A stretch of 64,000 nucleotides of DNA, taken from positions 1,844,001 to 1,908,000 of the forward strand of contig NC_014614.1 of the NCBI RefSeq assembly GCF_000196455.1, read 5' to 3'. Origin of the DNA: Acetoanaerobium sticklandii. Lineage in GTDB: Bacteria > Bacillota > Clostridia > Peptostreptococcales > Filifactoraceae. The notes under the pieces were generated by a model. The model was given only the letters and a program-made list of their open reading frames with translations. It was not told the origin of the DNA and searched no databases. The position numbers and the translations under genes were made by a program. Shown here in pieces: positions 28,633 to 37,991 of the stretch; the stretch's first letter is position 1, and each line of letters opens with the position of its first letter.

Positions 28633-28661
28633 CAAAAAAACGGCATAATCATTTATGCCGT
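28633..28661 (-). terminator. intrinsic terminator after potD
   Basis: On the minus strand ACGGCAT and ATGCCGT form a 7-bp stem around an 8-nt loop, followed by a run of seven T. It starts 11 nt after the potD stop codon and ends the pot operon ahead of the flagellar promoter region. Confidence 0.9.
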
Positions 28662-28671
28662 CTTAGCTCTA

Positions 28672-29709
28672 TTAATAAGATTTGATTTCCGTCCAAACTC
28701 TATCATATTCTGTTGTAAACTCGCCTAAATCTGTAAATACTTCACCTAATTTATTCAAGTCTCCTTTAGGGTAAAGATATTCATTGTTTACCTCTTCTTC
28801 TGGAAGAAGCTCTAAAGCTGCTTCATTTGGAGTTGAATATTTAATATATTCAGAGTTTCTAGCTGCTATGTCTGGTCTCATCATGAAGTTAATAAATATT
28901 TCAGCTTCTTCTTTATGTGCTGCTGTAGTTGGTATTGCCATACAGTCAAACCAAAGATTAGTCCCTTCTTTTGGTATAGCGTACGCCAAATCTTCATTTT
29001 CAGACATAAGAAGCATAGCATCTCCTGACCAAGCAAGTGACATAGCTGCTTCTCCAGCAATCATTTGCCCTTTGTATGTGTCAACTTCATATGAGCGAAC
29101 TAATTTCTTTTGCTCTATTAATGCTTGTTTAGCTTCTTCTAGCTCAGCTGGATTTTTAGTGTTTAAAGAATAACCTAGTTTTTTTAGTGTTATCCCTATT
29201 GTATCTCTAGGAGAATCAAGCATTATAATTTGGCCTTCATATTTAGGATTCCATAGTATATCCCAGCTGTCCACAGAGTCAGAAACTTTTGTTTTGTTGT
29301 ATACTATTCCCATTGTCCCCCAAAGATAAGGAACTGAATATTTTTGATCCTTATCATACTCAAGATTCTGATATTGACTCCCAATATTTTTCATATTATC
29401 TAGCTTACTAAAATCTAATTCATGTAGTAGTCCTCTTTGAATCATACTTTCAATCATATATTCAGATGGAAAAATTACATCATACGAAGTTCCTCCAGCT
29501 TGAATTTTAGCAAGCATTTCTTCATTTGTTGCAAATTCTTCATAGTTTATCTTAATATCAAATTCACTTTCAAAATCCTTGATTACTTCTGGATCTATAT
29601 AGTCTCCCCAGTTATAAACATTTAGCGTAGTAGATTTTGAATCCGAAGCACATCCTGCGAAAGTAAACACCATTGTTGCCATAAGTAAAATCATAAATAT
29701 TTTTTTCAA
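28672..29709 (-). CDS. potD: spermidine/putrescine ABC transporter substrate-binding lipoprotein PotD
   Basis: PotD captures polyamines outside the cell for the PotABC transporter. The 345-residue protein has a lipoprotein signal with Cys20 as the lipidation site (FTFAGC), then the PotD-type binding-protein fold beginning LNVYNWGDYIDPEVIKDF. It is the last gene of the operon and lies 39 nt after potC. Confidence 0.95.
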   Translation of the reverse strand: MKKIFMILLMATMVFTFAGCASDSKSTTLNVYNWGDYIDPEVIKDFESEFDIKINYEEFATNEEMLAKIQAGGTSYDVIFPSEYMIESMIQRGLLHELDFSKLDNMKNIGSQYQNLEYDKDQKYSVPYLWGTMGIVYNKTKVSDSVDSWDILWNPKYEGQIIMLDSPRDTIGITLKKLGYSLNTKNPAELEEAKQALIEQKKLVRSYEVDTYKGQMIAGEAAMSLAWSGDAMLLMSENEDLAYAIPKEGTNLWFDCMAIPTTAAHKEEAEIFINFMMRPDIAARNSEYIKYSTPNEAALELLPEEEVNNEYLYPKGDLNKLGEVFTDLGEFTTEYDRVWTEIKSY

Positions 29710-29748
29710 ATTATCAACACTCCTTTATAAATAAAATAATATAAGTAA

Positions 29749-30540
29749 TTACCTAACATTATCACTTTGCGATTTATTTTTTGCATCTCTTAACTGAAGC
29801 AAGAGCATGAGTGCAAGCACTGCTATAAACATAAGAGAAGACAATGCATTAATTTTAGGGCTAATTCCTCTTTTTGTCATTGAATAAACCTTTATAGAAA
29901 GGGTGCTAACTCCAGAGCCTGTTGTAAAGAAGCTTACTATAAAATCATCTAAAGACAAAGTAAAGGCTAGTAGTGACCCAGTTATTATTCCTGGCATAAT
30001 TTCAGGAAGGATAACTTTAAAAAAAGCCTGTATAGGCGTAGCTCCTAAATCGAGGGCCGCCTCTTCAATATTTGGGTTAAGCTGCTGTAACTTTGGTAAT
30101 ACTGCAAATATTACATAAGGAATATTAAATGTAATGTGAGCTAGTATTAAAGTTATATACCCTAATTTTAAATTTAGTATCGAAAAAAACGAAAGAAGTG
30201 ATATTCCTATTACTATGTCAGGATTCACCATAGGTATATAGCTTAAATTTGTAAGAATAGCTTTCTTTCTTGGAGACATATTGTGGATTGCAATAGCTGA
30301 AATTGTTCCTATTACTGTAGATATAATAGAAGCGATCACTGCAACTATTATTGTAGTGTAAAGCGATTCCATAATACTTCCATCAGAGAAAAGCTCAGTA
30401 TACCATTTAAAAGTAAAACCCTGCCATCTACCACCATATCTAGAATCATTAAATGAAAATAGAATCAATAGAAATATCGGCATATATAAAAATAAATATA
30501 CTAAAAAAGCATAAGTTCGGGAGAGGTATTTTTTTACCAT
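29749..30540 (-). CDS. potC: spermidine/putrescine ABC transporter permease PotC
   Basis: PotC is the second membrane subunit of the polyamine importer. The 263-residue protein has about six membrane helices and the ABC permease EAA loop (EEAALDLGATPIQAFFKVIL). Its start overlaps the end of potB by 7 bp. Confidence 0.95.
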   Translation of the reverse strand: MVKKYLSRTYAFLVYLFLYMPIFLLILFSFNDSRYGGRWQGFTFKWYTELFSDGSIMESLYTTIIVAVIASIISTVIGTISAIAIHNMSPRKKAILTNLSYIPMVNPDIVIGISLLSFFSILNLKLGYITLILAHITFNIPYVIFAVLPKLQQLNPNIEEAALDLGATPIQAFFKVILPEIMPGIITGSLLAFTLSLDDFIVSFFTTGSGVSTLSIKVYSMTKRGISPKINALSSLMFIAVLALMLLLQLRDAKNKSQSDNVR

Positions 30541-31376
30541 AGACCTGTCCCTCCTTCTTTGGAGCTATGCTTAGTGAGATAACCCATAGAAATCACAATC
30601 ATAACCATCATAATCATAGATATAGCTGATCCGAACTGCCAGTTTCTAGCCATCATAAATTGGTTCTGAATCAGGTTCCCCAGTAAAATAGTTTGCCCTC
30701 CGCCTAGTAAGTCCGATATTACAAAAGTTGATATCGCAGGCATAAATACCATCAAAACACCAGATGCAACGCCTGGAAAGCTAAGTGGGAATATAACTTT
30801 TATAAATGTACTAAATGAATTTGCTCCCAAATCCTGAGCTGCTTCGAGTAAGCTTTTATCTATTTTTGATAATACTGAATATATAGGTAGCACCATAAAA
30901 GGCAAGAAGTTATACACCATACCCATTATAACAGCTCCATTAGTATAAAGTAGCTGAAGTGGTTCATCTATTATTCCTAAAAGTAACAGTAGTTCATTTA
31001 ATGCACCTTGTTCTCTTAGTACTACCATCCAAGCATATGTCCTTAGAAGAAAGTTTGTCCAAAGAGGCAAAATAAATAGCATAATCATCAAGCTTTGTTT
31101 CTTTATATCGGATTTCGAAATTATATATGCCATTGGATATCCAACCACAAAACATGCAATTGTACTATATAATGATAATCTTAGAGATCTCCAAAGTACA
31201 TTTAAATAAATTGGTTCAAAGAACATTTTATAATTTTCAAAGGTTAATGAGAAAATCATTCCCCCAAAAGCATCTCTCTTTGTGAAAGAATAGAGCATAA
31301 CAATAAATAGCGGAACTATGGTAAATAGTATAGCCCATAGAACATAGGGAACAGCTAAGATATTTTTTTTATTCAT
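30534..31376 (-). CDS. potB: spermidine/putrescine ABC transporter permease PotB
   Basis: PotB is the first membrane subunit of the polyamine importer. The 280-residue protein has six predicted helices and an EAA loop (LEAAQDLGANSFSTFIKVIF). It overlaps potA by 8 bp and potC by 7 bp, so the three are translationally coupled. Confidence 0.95.
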   Translation of the reverse strand: MNKKNILAVPYVLWAILFTIVPLFIVMLYSFTKRDAFGGMIFSLTFENYKMFFEPIYLNVLWRSLRLSLYSTIACFVVGYPMAYIISKSDIKKQSLMIMLFILPLWTNFLLRTYAWMVVLREQGALNELLLLLGIIDEPLQLLYTNGAVIMGMVYNFLPFMVLPIYSVLSKIDKSLLEAAQDLGANSFSTFIKVIFPLSFPGVASGVLMVFMPAISTFVISDLLGGGQTILLGNLIQNQFMMARNWQFGSAISMIMMVMIVISMGYLTKHSSKEGGTGLW

Positions 31377-32424
31377 CTATAGCCTCCATCCTCATAACAT
31401 GAATGGCTTCAGATGTAAAATCCAGACCGACTTCAATTCCTACTTGAGTCTGATGGATAGTGTGTATAATCCACTCTTTATTATTTTGCTGGTCGACTAC
31501 AATAATTTCGTAATGAACACCTTTGAAAACTACATCCGTAACTAGTCCTGTAATCTTTCCATTTTCTTTTGATACTATATTTATATCCTCAGGCCTAATA
31601 ACAACATCTACCTTTTCGCTAGGTTTAAAGCCCTTATCTACACATTCAAAAATTCTATTGTTAAACATTACTTTATAGTCTTCTATCATAGTAGCTGTAA
31701 CCATATTGATTTCTCCAATAAAATCAGCTACAAATCTATTTACTGGTTCGTTATATATATCTTCAGGTGTTCCTATTTGCTGAATTTTTCCATCACTCAT
31801 AACTACAATTCTATCAGACATCGTAAGAGCCTCTTCTTGATCATGTGTAACATATATGAATGTAATCCCAAGCTCTTGTTGCATGGTTTTAAGCTCATAC
31901 TGCATGTCTTGTCTAAGCTTAAGGTCTAAAGCTCCTAGAGGTTCATCTAGAAGAAGCACCTTAGGTTCATTAACAAGTGCTCTTGCAATTGCAATTCTTT
32001 GTTGCTGTCCACCAGAAAGCGAATTTATATCTCTTTTTTCAAAGCCTTCTAGATTAACTAATGATAGCATTTTTTTTACTTTTTTATCTATTGTAGCTTT
32101 ATCTACTTTTTTAATTTTTAATCCAAAAGCTATATTTTCATATATGTTTAAATGAGGGAAAAGAGCATATTTTTGAAACACTGTGTTTATTTGTCTTTTA
32201 TAGGGAGGTATAGAATTAATATTGACTCCATCGAAAAACACCTCTCCACTGGAAGCTGTCTCAAATCCTCCAATAATTCTAAGTGTAGTTGTTTTTCCGC
32301 ATCCACTTGGACCAAGAAGCGTTACAAATTCTTTTTCTTTTATATCTAAATTTATACTTTTTAATGCTTCTTTTTCATCAAATATTTTTGAGACATTTTT
32401 CAGTTCAATTATCGATGGTGTCAT
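31369..32424 (-). CDS. potA: spermidine/putrescine ABC transporter ATPase PotA
   Basis: PotA powers polyamine import. The 351-residue protein has Walker A GPSGCGKTT (38-46), the ABC signature LSGGQQQRIAIARAL, Walker B (VLLLDEPLGALD) and a C-terminal TOBE regulatory domain (about 270-345). It is the first gene of the operon, with an AGGAGG ribosome site and a strong promoter upstream. Confidence 0.95.
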   Translation of the reverse strand: MTPSIIELKNVSKIFDEKEALKSINLDIKEKEFVTLLGPSGCGKTTTLRIIGGFETASSGEVFFDGVNINSIPPYKRQINTVFQKYALFPHLNIYENIAFGLKIKKVDKATIDKKVKKMLSLVNLEGFEKRDINSLSGGQQQRIAIARALVNEPKVLLLDEPLGALDLKLRQDMQYELKTMQQELGITFIYVTHDQEEALTMSDRIVVMSDGKIQQIGTPEDIYNEPVNRFVADFIGEINMVTATMIEDYKVMFNNRIFECVDKGFKPSEKVDVVIRPEDINIVSKENGKITGLVTDVVFKGVHYEIIVVDQQNNKEWIIHTIHQTQVGIEVGLDFTSEAIHVMRMEAIDE

Positions 32425-32485
32425 AGCTACCTCCTCTTTATCTATATAAAATTTAATATTCTAAAATTAATAAGCCCAATTTATA

Positions 32486-32514
32486 ATTCTAGTTTCCAAT
32501 ATTGCGTTTGTCAA
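32486..32514 (-). promoter_or_regulatory. SigA-type promoter of potABCD
   Basis: On the minus strand a perfect -35 box TTGACA (32509-32514) is followed after 17 nt by TAGAAT (32486-32491). The predicted transcript starts about 55 nt before the potA ATG. Confidence 0.8.
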
Positions 32515-32554
32515 GAAAATGTAATAATGAAACTGAGACTTATCAGTCATAAAG

Positions 32555-34015
32555 CTACTTTATATCATAATTATTACTAGCACTCCAAAGAAGGTACTCC
32601 TCAATCCCAGCATCGTTAAGAGCTTTTATTTGAGCTCTAACTTGCTCTGGGCCATATTTTATATATCCCTTAACCCAAGAAGCAGTAAAACTTTGAATCC
32701 AAGGTCTAATCTGAGCTGGAGTTTCTAGATTTTCATTTCTAACAACTGCATCCTTGGCACCTTGAAGCAAAGTATTATAAGGATCTGCATCAGGCACGGC
32801 TACTCCATAGGTTCCATTGGCGTAATGGCTTGGATACATCATAGGAGATATATAATCTGTGTAATTACTGACTGCCTCCCAGTACTGCCCAAGATGCATA
32901 TCATCAGGAACGCTTCCAACTAGTCCATAAACATCAGCCGAAATATAAGCTTGTTCTTTAGATATTACTGAGTAGGCTTGCTTTAAATAATTTTGAATCG
33001 TCTCAGCCTTGCCTTCATCTTTTTCATTTCTATAATCTAAAATTTCATCAAGCTTACCTCCATCTGAGGCAGGGAATCTAACATAGTCAAACTGAATCTC
33101 ATTAAATCCAGCAATAGCAGCTTCTTTTGCCACAGCGATATTGTAATCCCATAATGTTCTATCGTGAGGAGAAACCCAGATGATTCCATCCTTATTTACA
33201 AATGGTTGATTCGTTTGTTTATTAATAATTACTTTGTCAGTATTGTACTGAGCATAAGTAGGATCCTTAAACGACACTATCCTCGCTATAGTGTAGATAT
33301 CTTTTGCCTTTAGCTTTTTTATGAGTGCATCAATGTCTTTTATAGGTGCTTTTTCATTAGCTGATGGTGCATATTTTTCAGCTGCTTTAGTTTTAAATAG
33401 CATATTTCCAAAATCATCCTTGACATCAATAACAAAAGCATTAATTTCTGTTTCTTCAGCTAGCTTAATTAACGAATCTAATTTAGCTCCAGCTGCTGAA
33501 TTAACGGTAACATAAACACCTTTGACTTTTACTTTCTTATTGTTCTTATATTCAATTTTTTCAAAAGCTGAAAAATCTAGGCCTCTTAAGTGTTCATCTA
33601 GTAATTCTTCTCTTTTAGAAACCGTGTACTCTGCTGATAAATGTCCTTTTTTATTACCTTCAAAGGTTCTATATTCTACTTCATACCATAACTCTCCAGC
33701 TTCATTTTTTGATTCACTTAATACTTTAATTTTACTACCTTTAAGCAAACTATCTAAAATAGTCCCTGCAGAATCAGGAGTTTCTCTTACATTTAATTTT
33801 GACGCACTTATATATCTAATAGACTCATCGTTCTTAGCCTGTGCTGCCTCTTGTTCATTATCTGTAGCTTGCTTTTCTTCAGTTTGAACCTGTTTATTAG
33901 CTTCATCTTTTGTTTCCTCATTTTTAGTTGAGCTACCTTGTGAACAAGCTGAAAATAATAACATTGTTGAAATAATAAGAGTAATAAACTTTGTCATTTT
34001 TTTGTTAAATAGCAT
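32555..34015 (-). CDS. lipoprotein with SH3 domain and DUF4015-type putative glycoside hydrolase domain
   Basis: The 486-residue protein has a lipoprotein signal with lipobox LLFSAC near residue 24. A Glu/Lys/Gln-rich linker follows. Next is a bacterial SH3 domain (about 65-130; KLNVRETPDSAGTILDSL), typical of cell-wall binding. A TIM-barrel-like domain (about 165-486) of the putative glycosyl hydrolase family DUF4015 completes it, with motifs INAFVIDVKDDFGN, EIQFDYVRFPASDG and DYISPMMYPSHY. An extracellular enzyme acting on peptidoglycan or wall polymer is plausible, but substrate and activity are unknown. It follows the rlmL-like gene by 29 nt. Confidence 0.8.
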   Translation of the reverse strand: MLFNKKMTKFITLIISTMLLFSACSQGSSTKNEETKDEANKQVQTEEKQATDNEQEAAQAKNDESIRYISASKLNVRETPDSAGTILDSLLKGSKIKVLSESKNEAGELWYEVEYRTFEGNKKGHLSAEYTVSKREELLDEHLRGLDFSAFEKIEYKNNKKVKVKGVYVTVNSAAGAKLDSLIKLAEETEINAFVIDVKDDFGNMLFKTKAAEKYAPSANEKAPIKDIDALIKKLKAKDIYTIARIVSFKDPTYAQYNTDKVIINKQTNQPFVNKDGIIWVSPHDRTLWDYNIAVAKEAAIAGFNEIQFDYVRFPASDGGKLDEILDYRNEKDEGKAETIQNYLKQAYSVISKEQAYISADVYGLVGSVPDDMHLGQYWEAVSNYTDYISPMMYPSHYANGTYGVAVPDADPYNTLLQGAKDAVVRNENLETPAQIRPWIQSFTASWVKGYIKYGPEQVRAQIKALNDAGIEEYLLWSASNNYDIK

Positions 34016-34044
34016 TGAATTCCTCCTGATTATAAAATTTATAA

Positions 34045-35175
34045 TTATTTTTGTGGTTTTGGCCCCAAATATTGATAATAATAACTCTTAAGCATACCAT
34101 TGTATAATTTTCTTTTTTTCTGAAACGGTATATCCATAATCTGGTCTATATCTTCTAATGTCGTTATTAAATAATATGACCAGTTTTTTAAGTTCCTGAA
34201 TATTTTTCCCATTTCTTTATAAAATCCAGTAATATCTTCTTCTGCTGATAATCTTTCTCCATAAGGAGGATTAGTTATTATAAATCCATACTCCTCATCA
34301 GTCTCCCACTTGGTCATATCCTTAACCTCAAAATCTATAAGATGACCAACTCCTGCTAGCTCTGCATTTTCTTTAGCTAGTTCAATTACGTCTTCATCTA
34401 TATCATAGCCTTTAAGCTTAAACTGCACGTCCTTTTCCTGCGATAGAGCTTCGTTTCTCTCAGTCTGCCAAACATGTTTTGGCAGAAAAGACAAATTTTC
34501 TCCAGTAAAGTTTCTGTTTATTCCAGGCATTATTCCTGCACCATAAAGAGCTGCTTCAATTAAAATAGTTCCTGACCCGCACATTGGGTCCACTAGTGTT
34601 CTATTTTCTTTCCAAGGAGTAAGCATTACCATAAATGCAGCTAGTGTTTCTCTTATAGGTGCCCCACCAGATTTTTCTCTATATCCTCTTTTATGTAGAG
34701 CTGGACCTGTTGTATCAATAGTTACTTCAACTACATCTTTATTAATGAAAATAATAATAGGGTGAAGTGCACCTGTTTCTGGAAGAGTTTGAACTTTATG
34801 CTTTTGCTTCAATCTTTCAACTACAGCTTTTTTAGCTACAGATTGAATATCTGATTTAGAAAAAAGTTTACTATTTATGCTCTTAGCTTTAGAAATAGGA
34901 AACTCTGCATCCTTTGGAATATAGCTTTCAAAAGGAAGCTTTAATATTCCTTGATATAATTGTTCAAAGCTATATGCCTTGAATTCTCCTACTTTAATTA
35001 GTACTCTTTCAGCAGTTCTAAGTGATAGATTTGCTCTTACAATTTCAAAAGCATCTCCTTCAAATGTAACTCTTCCATCAGATACGTTTAATACTTTAAT
35101 GCCCATGTTTTTAAGTTCAAAAGACACAGTTGCTTCCATTCCAAAAAGACAAGGTGCTATTGCTTCATATTTCAT
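34045..35175 (-). CDS. RlmL/YpsC-type 23S rRNA guanine-N2 methyltransferase
   Basis: The 376-residue protein has an N-terminal THUMP RNA-binding domain (about 45-155). A Rossmann methyltransferase domain follows with the SAM motif (VDPMCGSGTILIEAAL) and the N2-guanine methyltransferase motif NPPYGERL. Family members methylate guanosine in 23S rRNA. The exact site in this organism is inferred only. It lies 15 nt after the RNase H-LarE gene. Confidence 0.9.
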   Translation of the reverse strand: MKYEAIAPCLFGMEATVSFELKNMGIKVLNVSDGRVTFEGDAFEIVRANLSLRTAERVLIKVGEFKAYSFEQLYQGILKLPFESYIPKDAEFPISKAKSINSKLFSKSDIQSVAKKAVVERLKQKHKVQTLPETGALHPIIIFINKDVVEVTIDTTGPALHKRGYREKSGGAPIRETLAAFMVMLTPWKENRTLVDPMCGSGTILIEAALYGAGIMPGINRNFTGENLSFLPKHVWQTERNEALSQEKDVQFKLKGYDIDEDVIELAKENAELAGVGHLIDFEVKDMTKWETDEEYGFIITNPPYGERLSAEEDITGFYKEMGKIFRNLKNWSYYLITTLEDIDQIMDIPFQKKRKLYNGMLKSYYYQYLGPKPQK

Positions 35176-35190
35176 ATTTTTCTCCTTAAT

Positions 35191-36477
35191 TTATTTATTC
35201 ATATTTCCTGTTTTGTATCCACCTAAATCAAGAGATACATATTTAAAGCCTAGATTTTTAAGATATTCGTTAGCTTCTTTAAACAAATCGAGATTTATAA
35301 ACGGCTTTAAATCATCACTATTCATCTCTATTCTAGCTAGGTCATCGTGTACTCTTACTCTTACATTTCTAAGACCCTTAGACTTTAAATAAGCTTCTGC
35401 TTTATCAATCCTAGTTAGCATTTCTTTAGTAATGGTCTGTCCGTAAGAAACTCTCGAAATAAGGCAAGCCGCGGCTTCTTTATCGTGAGTTTTCAAACCT
35501 AATAGCTTTGAGTATTCTCTAATATCCGATTTTGTCCAATTCGTTTCTAAAAATGGACTTTTGACATGTAATTCCTCTAGTGCTTGCATCCCTGGTCTAT
35601 AGTCAGATAAATCGTCAATATTACTTCCATCATAAACTGCACTAGCTCCTATTTTTTTAGCATAATCATCTATATACTTAAACACGAAGCTTTTGCAGTA
35701 ATAGCATCGTCTCAAATCCCCTTCTCTAACTTCCTTAATGGATAAAATATCTTCTTCCACTATCTCATGTTTAATTCCTATAGCATTTGCTAACTTAACA
35801 GCTTCATTAAATTCGCTTTCTGGTATGTGTGGGCCTTTTACCGTAACAGCTACTACCTCATCTTTTAGTACTTCCTTGCATAGATTTATTAATAGACTAC
35901 TATCTACTCCACCAGAAAATGCCACTACAACCTTCTTGTCTTTTTTTATGTAATTTTTTATGTCTTCAACTTTTTTTATTAAAGCTCCATAAATAGTATC
36001 AAGTCTAAAAGCATTATTACTCTCCTCTACTGGACCTTTACTTACGCTAGATAAGCCTTTTATTAAACTTCCATTTTCAAAGGTTGTCATTGTATCAAGT
36101 GCTATATTTAATATTCTGTCAGCCTCCTTGTTATAGGCCCTTTTTACATGATTTATACTAAAAGATTTAAAGTTATTAATTTTATCTTTTATTCTATCAA
36201 AAATAACTTTTAGTTCTTGGTTTTTTACTTTATATTCCCCTTTAATTTGCTTTACCACTAGCTCACTATCTAAAAAAGCCTCTACATCCTGAACTCCCAG
36301 GCGAATCAAAGCCTCTACGCCTTCTAGTAGAGCAGTATATTCTGCTATATTATTGGTAGCAATCCCTATTGGTCTCGCTTTTTCATAAACTATTTTATCT
36401 CCATCATAAATAACAAATCCTATAGCGGCTTCTCCAGGATTTCCTCTTGAGCCTCCGTCACTATAAAGTCTCATCAT
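35191..36477 (-). CDS. fusion: RNase HI domain + LarE-type ATP-dependent sulfur transferase
   Basis: The 428-residue protein has two parts. Residues 1-125 are an RNase HI domain with all four acidic residues: Asp7 (YSDGGSRGNPG), Glu46 (NIAEYTALLEG), Asp70 (AFLDSELV) and Asp120 (NKEAD). Residues 165-425 are LarE, which makes the pincer nickel cofactor in other species. It shows the PP-loop SGGVDS (188-193), a C-x2-C pair (Cys258/Cys261, RRCYYCKS) and Cys338 (AAACLISR). Three cysteines fit the iron-sulfur LarE type rather than the single sacrificial-cysteine type; this is inference. The ATG at 36475-36477 is 12 nt after GGAGG. No larA/larB/larC is in the window. Confidence 0.88.
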   Translation of the reverse strand: MMRLYSDGGSRGNPGEAAIGFVIYDGDKIVYEKARPIGIATNNIAEYTALLEGVEALIRLGVQDVEAFLDSELVVKQIKGEYKVKNQELKVIFDRIKDKINNFKSFSINHVKRAYNKEADRILNIALDTMTTFENGSLIKGLSSVSKGPVEESNNAFRLDTIYGALIKKVEDIKNYIKKDKKVVVAFSGGVDSSLLINLCKEVLKDEVVAVTVKGPHIPESEFNEAVKLANAIGIKHEIVEEDILSIKEVREGDLRRCYYCKSFVFKYIDDYAKKIGASAVYDGSNIDDLSDYRPGMQALEELHVKSPFLETNWTKSDIREYSKLLGLKTHDKEAAACLISRVSYGQTITKEMLTRIDKAEAYLKSKGLRNVRVRVHDDLARIEMNSDDLKPFINLDLFKEANEYLKNLGFKYVSLDLGGYKTGNMNK

Positions 36478-37186
36478 TATCTTTTGTTTCCTCCAAGTAC
36501 AAAATTCTGTTACAACAATCACATTCAATTATTTCCGAGCAGTTCTCAACTTTTTCAATTAGGGATGTAGATAATGTCATATGACATATTTCACAAACTC
36601 CGTTTTCTGCTTTAGCAAAAACAACCTTCATAGTTTGCCTTTTTTTATCATATAAACTAAGCAAATTAGGGTCAGCAGACTTTCTGAGTTTTCTAATCTT
36701 TTTTTCCATCAATTTAATTTTATCCTCTAAATAAGCAACCTTTTCATTCTGACTTATTTTTTTTGAGTTATAAAGCTTCTCTACCTTGTTATATTTAGAT
36801 TTAAAAAGATTTAATTCTTTTGAATATTTTTCTATTATATAAAATTCTTTCATTATTTCATCTTCAAGATTTGTTTTCTTATCCTTTAATATAGTTTCTT
36901 GTTTTTTTAATTCCTGCAAAATTTTAGAGTTTTGATGCTCCGATTCATACAACTTTTCTAAAATCGATAAAAGCTGTCTGTCTATATCTGAAAGTTGTTT
37001 TTCTTTTATTAAAAGCCCTGTTCTTGCTTGATCAACTTGAACTCTTATCTCATTTTCTTCATTTAAAATCAAATCCAACTCATGTTTTAAGCGTTTTATC
37101 GATTCAACATTCATAAGTCTTTCACTTTTGTCTTTAGCTTGTTCTATCAGTCTATAGCCTTTATCTATTCTTTTCAAAATCTCCAA
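36461..37186 (-). CDS. C4 zinc-ribbon coiled-coil protein (DUF164 family)
   Basis: The 241-residue protein is mostly a long coiled coil (about 10-190, rich in K/E/L). It ends in a zinc ribbon with C-x2-C pairs (GVCEICHMTL and IECDCCNRIL). This matches the DUF164/CdsZ-type family, often next to nif3-like genes, as here (19-nt gap). Proposed roles in the literature vary, and none can be read from sequence. It overlaps the start region of the RNase H-LarE gene. Confidence 0.85.
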   Translation of the reverse strand: MEILKRIDKGYRLIEQAKDKSERLMNVESIKRLKHELDLILNEENEIRVQVDQARTGLLIKEKQLSDIDRQLLSILEKLYESEHQNSKILQELKKQETILKDKKTNLEDEIMKEFYIIEKYSKELNLFKSKYNKVEKLYNSKKISQNEKVAYLEDKIKLMEKKIRKLRKSADPNLLSLYDKKRQTMKVVFAKAENGVCEICHMTLSTSLIEKVENCSEIIECDCCNRILYLEETKDNDETL

Positions 37187-37205
37187 AACAATCCTCCTTA
37201 GGCGT

Positions 37206-37991
37206 TTATACAGCCCTAAACGGATCTTTTAAAGCATCCGAAACAACAAAATCAATTTCCTCACCCAATTTATTTCTTAGAATTCTAAGCATATTTTCCT
37301 TAAAGTGAATTTCACTCCCATAATGCCCCACATCAAATATATTCATTCCTCTGCCAAGCCAATCTTGGGCATCATGGTATTTTATATCTCCCGTCAAGTA
37401 AACATCACATCCAGCCTCAAAAGCATTTTTTGCATACTCAATGCCGGAGCCTGTTACTAGACCAACTTTTCTAATTCTAGTATTTCCTCCATAAACCATT
37501 CTCAAGTTCATCAAATTAAGCTTAGTTTTTATAAAAGAAATGAATTCTTCAACGCTCATCTCTTCTTCTAACTCACCATATCTTCCTATTGCATCTATAT
37601 CCGAATTTTCATAGGCTAATTTATTTATATTATTAAGAGATAATAAATTTGAAATATAATCGTTTAAGCCGCCTTCTATAATATCAAAATTTGTATGAGC
37701 TACGTAAACGCCTATTGAATTTTTAATTAATTTAAGAAGTATACTTCCTTTATCATCAAAATTTGTTATAGATTTAATAGGTCTAAAAATCAAAGGGTGA
37801 TGGCTTATAATTAATTTTACATCCTTACTTATAGCCTCATCAACAACTGCCTCGTTAATTTCAAGGGTTATAAGCACTTTATTTACATGAGCCGTCTTAT
37901 CGCCAATACTTAGTCCAACATTATCCCAATCATATGCTAGGTTTGGATTTAAAAGTTCATCTAGTTTTATTTTGAGTTTTTCTAGCTGCAT
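37206..37991 (-). CDS. Nif3-like dinuclear metal-centre protein (YqfO family)
   Basis: The 261-residue protein has the family metal ligands: an N-terminal WDNVGLSIGD, HHPLIF (His-His), HTNFD and C-terminal GHYGSEIHF. It lacks the insert domain of the longer Bacillus YqfO. The biochemical role is unsettled; some homologues are called GTP cyclohydrolase I type 2. It overlaps trmK by 35 bp, and this pairing is conserved in Firmicutes. Confidence 0.9.
   Translation of the reverse strand: MQLEKLKIKLDELLNPNLAYDWDNVGLSIGDKTAHVNKVLITLEINEAVVDEAISKDVKLIISHHPLIFRPIKSITNFDDKGSILLKLIKNSIGVYVAHTNFDIIEGGLNDYISNLLSLNNINKLAYENSDIDAIGRYGELEEEMSVEEFISFIKTKLNLMNLRMVYGGNTRIRKVGLVTGSGIEYAKNAFEAGCDVYLTGDIKYHDAQDWLGRGMNIFDVGHYGSEIHFKENMLRILRNKLGEEIDFVVSDALKDPFRAV

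Noticed and set aside
32516..32554. Hairpin after the DUF4015 lipoprotein gene as a terminator
   Set aside because: Only a 5-bp stem (ACTGA/TCAGT) without a proper T run; too weak to call.
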